Below, piece after piece: positions 58,754 through 64,000 of a stretch of 64,000 nt of DNA. Each line of letters opens with the position of its first letter. Positions within the stretch are counted from its first letter, which is position 1. Origin of the DNA: Phreatobacter oligotrophus (GTDB taxonomy: Bacteria > Pseudomonadota > Alphaproteobacteria > Rhizobiales > Phreatobacteraceae); assembly GCF_003046185.1 (NCBI RefSeq), contig NZ_PZZL01000004.1:62001-126000 (forward strand). The letters run 5' to 3'. The position numbers and the translations under genes are program-made. The notes beneath the pieces are model-generated. The model saw only the letters and a program-made list of their open reading frames with translations, had not been told where the DNA came from and did no database searches.

Positions 58754-60463
58754 ATGACCAGCCTCACGCAGCCTCAGGCGTCCTTCGCGGACCTGTTCAC
58801 CCCCAAACTCGTGACGGTCCTGAAAGAGGGCTATGGCGGCCGCGACCTGCGCACCGACGCGGTCGCCGGCCTCACCGTCGCCATCGTCGCCCTGCCGCTC
58901 TCCATGGCCATCGCCATCGCCTCCGGCGCGACGCCGGACAAGGGGCTCATCACCGCGATCGTCGGCGGCTTCCTGATCTCGGCGCTCGGCGGCTCGCGCT
59001 TCCAGATCGGCGGCCCGGCCGGGGCCTTCATCCCCCTCGTCGCCTCGACGATCGCCATCCACGGCTATGACGGACTGGTCATCGCCACCTTCATGGCCGG
59101 CATGATGCTCGTCGCCGTCGGCTTCCTCAGGCTTGGCACCTACATTAAATACATCCCCTACCCCGTCACGGTCGGCTTCACCGCCGGAATCGCCGTCATC
59201 ATCGGCGTCAGCCAGATTCGCGACCTCCTCGGCCTCCGGCTCGGCGCTCCGGAGCCCGCGGAAATGCTCCACAAGCTGCCTGTCCTCTGGCAGGCCCTGC
59301 CGAGCTTCAACCCCGCGGCCCTGGCGCTCGCCGGCCTCTCCATCGCGGCCCTCGTCGCCCTCAAGCGCTGGCGGCCAACCTTGCCGGGCATGCTCATCGT
59401 CGTGGTGGCGGGCTCGGGCGCGGCGCTGCTCCTCAGCCTGCCGGTCGAGACGATCGGCTCGCGCTTCGGAACCCTGGCCTCCGGCATCGGCTACCAGGGC
59501 CTGCCCGGCGTCTCGCTCGCGCGCATCCGCGAGCTCATCGTGCCGGCCATCGCCATCGCCATGCTGGGCGGCATCGAATCGCTGCTCTCGGCAGTGGTCG
59601 CCGACGGCATGACCGGCCGGCGCCACCGGTCGAACTGCGAACTGGTGGCGCAAGGCGTCGCCAACATGGCCTCGGCCCTGTGCGGCGGCATTCCCGTCAC
59701 CGGAACGATCGCCCGCACCGCGACCAATGTCCGCGCCGGCGCACGTGGACCGGTTGCCGGCATCTTCCACGCCCTGTTCCTGCTGGCCTTCCTGTCGGTC
59801 GCGGGCGGCCTCATGGCCTATGTGCCGCTGGCGGTGCTCGCGGCGGTCCTCGCCATCGTCGCCTGGAACATGGCGGAGAAGCGGGAATTCGCCTCGCTGC
59901 TGCGCGCCTCGCCGGGCGACGCGCTGGTGCTTCTCGCCGCCTTCCTGCTTACCGTCTTCGTGGACCTGACAGCCGGCATCGGCGTTGGCATTGTCCTCGG
60001 CTCGCTGCTCTTCATGCACCGCATGGCCGAGGCCATGGCGGTGGAGAGCAAGGTGCGCCTGCTCGACGAGGACATTGCCGATCGCGATGCCCCGGCTCCC
60101 GCCGATGCCGGCCGCGGCCGCGACCGCCGGATCGTCACCTACCGGCTGAGCGGCGCCTTCTTCTTCGGCGCGGCGGCGACCGTAGCATCGGTCTTCGACC
60201 GTATCGGCCAGCCGCCGGCGGTCTTCATCCTCGACGTCACCGACGTGCCCTTCCTCGACACGACCGGCGCCTACACGCTGGAGACCTTCGTTCACAAGCT
60301 GGAGCGCGCCGGCACCCATGTCGTCATCGCCGGGGCGCGCAACAGTGTGGCGAATGCCCTCGCCCATTTCGACCTGAAAGAACCGCGGCTGACCCTCGCG
60401 CGTAACCTTGATGCGGCAACCGCAGCGGCGGAGGCGCGCCTCGCCTTCTCGGGCGTCCCCTGA
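58754..60463 (+). CDS. SulP-family inorganic anion transporter
   Basis: 569 residues. Ten to twelve membrane segments at about 25-430 (VAGLTVAIVALPLSMAIAIA, FQIGGPAGAFIPLVASTIAI, YPVTVGFTAGIAVIIGVSQI, VPLAVLAAVLAIVAWNMAEK), then a cytoplasmic STAS domain from about 455 (YRLSGAFFFGAAATVASVFD, FILDVTDVPFLDTTGAYTLE). SulP proteins move sulfate, bicarbonate, molybdate or organic acids; the ion is not evident here. It is divergent from the purine operon and shares its upstream region, so coregulation is possible. Xanthine dehydrogenase needs molybdenum, which makes molybdate an interesting but unproven option. Confidence 0.9.
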   Translation: MTSLTQPQASFADLFTPKLVTVLKEGYGGRDLRTDAVAGLTVAIVALPLSMAIAIASGATPDKGLITAIVGGFLISALGGSRFQIGGPAGAFIPLVASTIAIHGYDGLVIATFMAGMMLVAVGFLRLGTYIKYIPYPVTVGFTAGIAVIIGVSQIRDLLGLRLGAPEPAEMLHKLPVLWQALPSFNPAALALAGLSIAALVALKRWRPTLPGMLIVVVAGSGAALLLSLPVETIGSRFGTLASGIGYQGLPGVSLARIRELIVPAIAIAMLGGIESLLSAVVADGMTGRRHRSNCELVAQGVANMASALCGGIPVTGTIARTATNVRAGARGPVAGIFHALFLLAFLSVAGGLMAYVPLAVLAAVLAIVAWNMAEKREFASLLRASPGDALVLLAAFLLTVFVDLTAGIGVGIVLGSLLFMHRMAEAMAVESKVRLLDEDIADRDAPAPADAGRGRDRRIVTYRLSGAFFFGAAATVASVFDRIGQPPAVFILDVTDVPFLDTTGAYTLETFVHKLERAGTHVVIAGARNSVANALAHFDLKEPRLTLARNLDAATAAAEARLAFSGVP

Positions 60464-60527
60464 GGCTCCCCGGGATGCGAGGGCTCCGCCGCCATGCTAG
60501 GACGCCGGAAGCCACGGGACGGACGCC

Positions 60528-61760
60528 ATGACCGAAACAGAGAGCCGCACCACCGAGACCATGAGCGCCGACGTCATCGTCGTCGGGGCCGGTCCCGCGG
60601 GCCTCTTCGCGGCGCTGGCGCTTCACAACGAGGGTTTCCGCCCCGTCGTTGTAGGACCGCTCCCCGAAGGCCGGCGCGACCACCGCACCTCGGCGCTGCT
60701 CGATGGCTCCGTGCTGGCCCTGAAGCGTCTCGGCGTCTGGCCGCATCTCGAGAGCAAGGCCGCGCCGCTCCGCGTCATGCGCCTGATCGACGCGACCGGC
60801 AGTCTCATCCGCGCGCCGATCTTCGAGGGCCGCGCCGGCGAGATCGGACTTGAGGCCTTCGGCTTCAACATCGCCAACGATGACATCACCGCGGCGCTTC
60901 TGGCGACCGTGCGCGAGCGCGGCATTGCCGTGATCGCCGAGCCGGTCACGGCGGTGACGATCGATGGCGGGGCCACCGTCACCACCGCCTCCGGTCGCCT
61001 CCTCTCGGCCCCGCTGGTGGCCGGCGCCGATGGCCGGCAGTCGCTCGTGCGCCAGAGCGCCGGGATCGATGCGGTCGCCTCGCGCTATCCGCAGACGGCG
61101 GTGACCGCCACCTTCGGCCATTCAAGGCCCCACGACGACGTGTCGACCGAGTTCCACACGCCGACCGGTCCCTTCACGCTGGTGCCCCTGCCGGGCGACC
61201 GGTCGAGCCTCGTCTGCGTCGTGACGCCCCGCGAGGCGGATCATCTGCTCGCCCTCGACGATGCCGCCTTCGCCCGCGAGATCGAGCGGCGGTCGGAGGC
61301 CATCCTCGGCAAGGTGACGCTGGAGCCCGGCCGCGGCCGCTACGACCTCTCCAGCATGACCCCGAAGAGCTTCGGCCTGCCCCATGCCGCGCTCATCGGC
61401 GAGGCAGCCCATGTCGTGCCGCCCATCGGCGCGCAGGGCCTGAACCTCGGCCTGCGCGACGGCGCAGCCCTCGCCGAATGCCTCGCCGCGGCCCGTCTGC
61501 GCGGCGAGCCCATCGGCAGCGCCAGCGCCATGGCGGATTACGACCGGGCGCGGCGCGCCGACATTGTCGGCCGGACGCTCGCCATCGACGTGCTGAACCG
61601 CTCGCTGCTGTCGTCGCTCATGCCCGTCCATGTCGCCCGCGGCGCCGGCCTCTGGGCCCTCGACCGCATCGGGCCGCTGCGCCGCGCCTTCATGCGCGAG
61701 GGACTGCAGCCGCAGGGCGCGCCGCGCCTGATGCGCGCCGATGACCGCGACGCCGCTTAA
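60528..61760 (+). CDS. FAD-dependent monooxygenase, UbiH/COQ6 family
   Basis: 410 residues, probably a ring hydroxylase of ubiquinone synthesis. The FAD motif is DVIVVGAGPAGLFAALAL near residue 14, the DG motif APLVAGADGRQSLVRQSAG near 160, and the GD-like motif LIGEAAHVVPPIGAQGLNLG near 285. Which ring position it modifies (UbiH, UbiF or UbiL role) cannot be told. ATG 60528 follows GACGGACGCC; an internal ATG (MSADVIVVGAG) 11 codons later is a possible alternative. Its TAA overlaps the TAA of the convergent AEC gene within TTAA (61757-61760). Confidence 0.9.
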   Translation: MTETESRTTETMSADVIVVGAGPAGLFAALALHNEGFRPVVVGPLPEGRRDHRTSALLDGSVLALKRLGVWPHLESKAAPLRVMRLIDATGSLIRAPIFEGRAGEIGLEAFGFNIANDDITAALLATVRERGIAVIAEPVTAVTIDGGATVTTASGRLLSAPLVAGADGRQSLVRQSAGIDAVASRYPQTAVTATFGHSRPHDDVSTEFHTPTGPFTLVPLPGDRSSLVCVVTPREADHLLALDDAAFAREIERRSEAILGKVTLEPGRGRYDLSSMTPKSFGLPHAALIGEAAHVVPPIGAQGLNLGLRDGAALAECLAAARLRGEPIGSASAMADYDRARRADIVGRTLAIDVLNRSLLSSLMPVHVARGAGLWALDRIGPLRRAFMREGLQPQGAPRLMRADDRDAA

Positions 61761-62752
61761 GGCGCGAAGAGGTTGATCGGCAGCAGGCCGTTCTTCACGA
61801 GATAGAGCACGCTGGTCAGCGTGCCGACCGAGACCAGCGTGCCGAGCAGGACGGCGTTCGAGGCCTGCTCGACATAGGTGTCATATTGCCGCGCGATGAT
61901 GAAGACGTTGAGGGCCGGCGGCAGGCAGGCCATGAGCGCTGCGGCATAGACCCAGGACGGCTCGAAGGTCCCGAGGAAGGACAGGATCACCACCGCCAGC
62001 ACCGGGTGGATGATCAGTTTGAGCGCGAGGACAGGTGAAATCGCCGCCGCCACCCGGCCGAGCGCCCGGAAGCTTTCCATGCGCAGGGCGACCGTCACGC
62101 CGAGCGTGAACAGCGCCACGGGTGCCGCCGCGTTCTGCAGGAAGCCGAGGAACCGGTCGAGCATCTCCGGCGGCTTGAACTGCAGGAAGGCGGCGATGAC
62201 GCCGGCGACCGTCGCCAGAATGAAGGGGTGGGTGACGATCTTCACCACCACCTCGCCGATCACCGCCAGGATCGACCGCCGCTCCGTGCCGCCGAGCGCC
62301 ATGAGCATCGGCACCAGCGAGAACAGCAGGATGTTGTCGAAGCAGAAGATCAGCGCGACGGGGGCGGCAGCATCCGCCCCGATGGTCGAGAAGGCGAGGC
62401 CAGGCCCCATATAGCCGATATTGCCATAGGCCGCGGCGACCCCGGCGACCGTCGCATGGCCGGTGTGTCCGCCCGAGCGCCAGGCCACATAGGCGAAGCC
62501 GAGCACGAAGACGGTGAAGGTGGCGAAGGTCGTGCCCACCACGAAGGGCACGTTGTTCAGCTTCTCGAGCGGCGTCTGCGCGAGGATGCGGAAGAACAGC
62601 GCCGGCAGCGCGATGTAGATGAGGAAGAAGTTCATCCAGCCGAGCCCGGCCTCGGGAATCGGCGTGCCTTTCCAGGCCTTGTAGCGCGCGGTGAAAAAAC
62701 CGAGCGCGATCAGGCCGAAGAACGGCATGGCGAGATTGAGGACTTGCAGCAT
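61757..62752 (-). CDS. AEC-family transporter (auxin efflux carrier type)
   Basis: 331 residues, about ten membrane helices (LNLAMPFFGLIALGFFTARY at the N-terminus, FFLIYIALPALFFRILAQTP, VYAAALMACLPPALNVFIIA). The paired NIGYMGPGL segment in the first half and the second-repeat ALMACLPPALNVF segment fit the AEC/BASS-like fold. Related proteins in bacteria move malonate, malate or other carboxylates. Substrate not determinable. Convergent with the UbiH-type gene with overlapping stop codons. Confidence 0.88.
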   Translation of the reverse strand: MLQVLNLAMPFFGLIALGFFTARYKAWKGTPIPEAGLGWMNFFLIYIALPALFFRILAQTPLEKLNNVPFVVGTTFATFTVFVLGFAYVAWRSGGHTGHATVAGVAAAYGNIGYMGPGLAFSTIGADAAAPVALIFCFDNILLFSLVPMLMALGGTERRSILAVIGEVVVKIVTHPFILATVAGVIAAFLQFKPPEMLDRFLGFLQNAAAPVALFTLGVTVALRMESFRALGRVAAAISPVLALKLIIHPVLAVVILSFLGTFEPSWVYAAALMACLPPALNVFIIARQYDTYVEQASNAVLLGTLVSVGTLTSVLYLVKNGLLPINLFAP

Positions 62753-62826
62753 GATCGGGCCGGACCGCGGGACGGGCGACCGCTAAAGCGCGCGGCCCGT
62801 CAGGTCAACGTCCGCCGGAGCGATGC

Positions 62827-63174
62827 TCAGTGCAGGCCGCTGCGCTTGACGCGGTAATTGCCCTCGCCGTCCTTGTCGAAGACCTCGTCCACCTGCGGAT
62901 GGCGGATCGGATCGCCACTCGTGTCCGGCAGCAGGTTCTGCTCCGACACATAGGCGATGTACTCGGTCACCTCGTTCTCGGCGAAGAGGTGGTAGAACGG
63001 CTGGTCCTTGGCCGGGCGCATCTCCACAGGGATCGATTCGTACCACTCGTCCGTGTTCGAGAAGGTCGGATCGACGTCGAAGATCACGCCCCGGAACGGA
63101 TGGATCCGGTGCCGGACGACCTGTCCGATCTTGAACTTGGCTTGCCGGGGCTTGTCGATCACGCCGGTTGGCAT
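62827..63174 (-). CDS. hspQ: Heat shock protein HspQ
   Basis: 115 residues. KFKIGQVVRHRIHPFRGVIF, DPTFSNTDEWYESIP, QPFYHLFAENE and YIAYVSEQNLLPD are characteristic of HspQ (YccV), a hemimethylated-DNA-binding-like fold protein that acts as a specificity factor for Lon protease. It is a single gene, with a TTGACA-type promoter upstream and mcl behind it on the same strand. Confidence 0.94.
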   Translation of the reverse strand: MPTGVIDKPRQAKFKIGQVVRHRIHPFRGVIFDVDPTFSNTDEWYESIPVEMRPAKDQPFYHLFAENEVTEYIAYVSEQNLLPDTSGDPIRHPQVDEVFDKDGEGNYRVKRSGLH

Positions 63175-63198
63175 CCCTTCGTGCGGTTGGGGCGCGGG

Positions 63199-63227
63199 AC
63201 AAAAGCCCCAAGCGGCGGCCCTGTCAA
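63199..63227 (-). promoter_or_regulatory. Candidate promoter of hspQ
   Basis: On the minus strand a perfect TTGACA (63227-63222) is followed after 17 bases by TTTTGT (63204-63199). Transcription would begin near 63192, about 18 bases before the hspQ ATG. The -10 is weak for sigma-70. A CTTGGGGC stretch lies in the spacer, but a clear heat-shock sigma-32 pair is not seen. Confidence 0.4.
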
Positions 63228-63264
63228 CGTCCTGTCACGAAGTCTTTACGGCCGGTCGCGCCGG

Positions 63265-64000
63265 TCAGATCGCATAGCGCGTGGCGTAGTCGGGATCCTT
63301 GGCGGCGACGATCCGGGCGAGATCGACGATGACCTTGGCCTGTTTCCAGGTCGCGTCGTCCTGCATCTTGCCGTCGATCATCACCGCGCCAGACCCGTCC
63401 GGCATGGCCGCGAGGATCTTGGCGGCGAAGGCCACTTCGTTCGGATCGGGGGAGAAGACCCGCTTGGCGATGTCGATCTGGCTCGGATGCAGCGTCCAGG
63501 CGCCGGCACAGCCCATGAGGAAGGCGTTGCGGAACTGCGTCTCGCAGGCGACCGGATCGGAGAAGTCGCCGAAGGGGCCGTAGAAGGCCTTGAGCCCGTT
63601 GGCGGCGCAGGCATCCACCATCTTGGCGATCGTGTAGTGCCAGAGGTCCTGCTGGAAGGCGGCGCGCGGCCCCTCCCCGCCCATGTCGGCCACCACCTTG
63701 TACTCAGGATGGCCGCCGCCGACGCGAGTCGTCTTCATCGCGCGCGAGGCCGCGAGATCCGCAGGTCCCAGGCTCATGCCGTGCATGCGCGGCGAGGCGC
63801 TGGCAATGGCCTCGACGTTCTTCACGCCCTCGGCCGTCTCCAGGATGGCATGGATCAGGATCGGCTTGGCCACCCGGTGCTTCGCCTCCAGCTGGGCGAG
63901 CAACTGGTCCAGGTAGTGGATGTCCCAGGGCCCCTCGACCTTCGGCAGCATGACCACGTCGAGCTTGTCGCCGATGGCGGCGACGATCTCGGTGAGGTCA
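63265..64000 (-). CDS. Malyl-CoA lyase (HpcH/HpaI aldolase family), 5' end beyond the window
   Basis: C-terminal 245 residues visible; the frame is open to base 64000. It cleaves malyl-CoA (and often beta-methylmalyl-CoA) to acetyl-CoA plus glyoxylate. Visible features: [40 protein letters not shown] with the metal-binding glutamate, [33 protein letters not shown] and [19 protein letters not shown]. These match the MclA type of serine-cycle methylotrophs and ethylmalonyl-CoA-pathway organisms rather than citrate lyase beta. The preceding hspQ gap (91 bases) suggests separate transcription. Confidence 0.88.
   Translation of the reverse strand, partial: DLTEIVAAIGDKLDVVMLPKVEGPWDIHYLDQLLAQLEAKHRVAKPILIHAILETAEGVKNVEAIASASPRMHGMSLGPADLAASRAMKTTRVGGGHPEYKVVADMGGEGPRAAFQQDLWHYTIAKMVDACAANGLKAFYGPFGDFSDPVACETQFRNAFLMGCAGAWTLHPSQIDIAKRVFSPDPNEVAFAAKILAAMPDGSGAVMIDGKMQDDATWKQAKVIVDLARIVAAKDPDYATRYAI

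Overview
The window is high-GC, densely coded chromosomal DNA of an alphaproteobacterium, most likely of the Hyphomicrobiales (Rhizobiales), in the broad Bosea/Phreatobacter/Methylobacterium neighbourhood. This assignment is inferred from gene content: paired NtrBC and NtrYX systems, fused IspDF, a lipoyl domain on the pyruvate dehydrogenase E1-beta subunit, a DUF5076 gene in the pdh operon, PuuD-type urate oxidation, a malyl-CoA lyase of methylotroph type, and short MetRS. I see no insertion sequence, integrase, prophage, CRISPR array or rRNA. There is one tRNA, tRNA-Ser(TGA). No stretch longer than about 265 bases lacks a gene; the widest gap is 25273-25535, in which I see nothing firm.

Layout. 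1-4.8 kb (minus): an operon for siroheme-dependent nitrite (or sulfite) reduction, nirA - FAD/NADPH reductase with an Fe-S domain - cysG. It is preceded by an excellent sigma-54 promoter, which ties it to nitrogen control. 5-8.7 kb (minus): opgG-opgH for periplasmic glucans. 8.8-14 kb (minus): a DMT exporter, an orphan membrane protein, an acyl-CoA ligase, a SPOR-like membrane protein and queF. 14.2-24.5 kb: eno, a secreted YbjN protein (minus), a second DMT exporter, ftsB, then the pyruvate dehydrogenase operon pdhA-pdhB-(small winged-helix gene)-DUF5076-pdhC-(membrane protein)-lpdA. 24.6-27.4 kb: an L,D-transpeptidase, rimO, and a small secreted Tyr/Arg-rich protein behind a candidate general-stress promoter. 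27.5-36.2 kb (plus): tRNA-Ser, rlpA, dac, tmk, holB, metG, tatD, an MBL hydrolase and mazG.

36.3-46.4 kb (minus) is the nitrogen-control and RNA block: dusB-ntrB-ntrC, ntrY-ntrX, a D-amino-acid aminotransferase, hfq and hflX. 46.6-48.3 kb (plus) holds ispDF and cinA. 48.3-50.9 kb (minus) holds a RatA/COQ10-type protein, an adenylate-kinase-like P-loop protein, lipA and a NodS-like methyltransferase. 51-58.6 kb (minus) is a compact purine-catabolism operon, hiuH-xdhA-xdhB-xdhC-puuD-allC. Divergent from it is a SulP anion transporter. The right end carries a UbiH-family monooxygenase, an AEC transporter, hspQ and a truncated malyl-CoA lyase gene.

Connections. NtrB/NtrC encoded at 42.8-45.4 kb are the natural activators of the sigma-54 promoter at 4.87 kb, and the purine operon is a second nitrogen-scavenging route, so much of the window concerns nitrogen supply. 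lipA is functionally tied to the lipoylated pdhB, pdhC and the pdh complex. Relative to the arrangement I recall from other Rhizobiales (lpd-lipA-ratA-cinA-ispDF-dusB-ntrBC-ntrYX-hfq-hflX), the segment of about 26 kb between lpdA and lipA looks inverted. Most of the window is ordinary core genome. The items most worth a second look are the sigma-54 site, the low-GC winged-helix gene inside the pdh operon, the Fe-S/FNR reductase without a flavodoxin domain, NtrX without a GAFTGA loop, and the candidate EcfG and CtrA sites near 27 kb.
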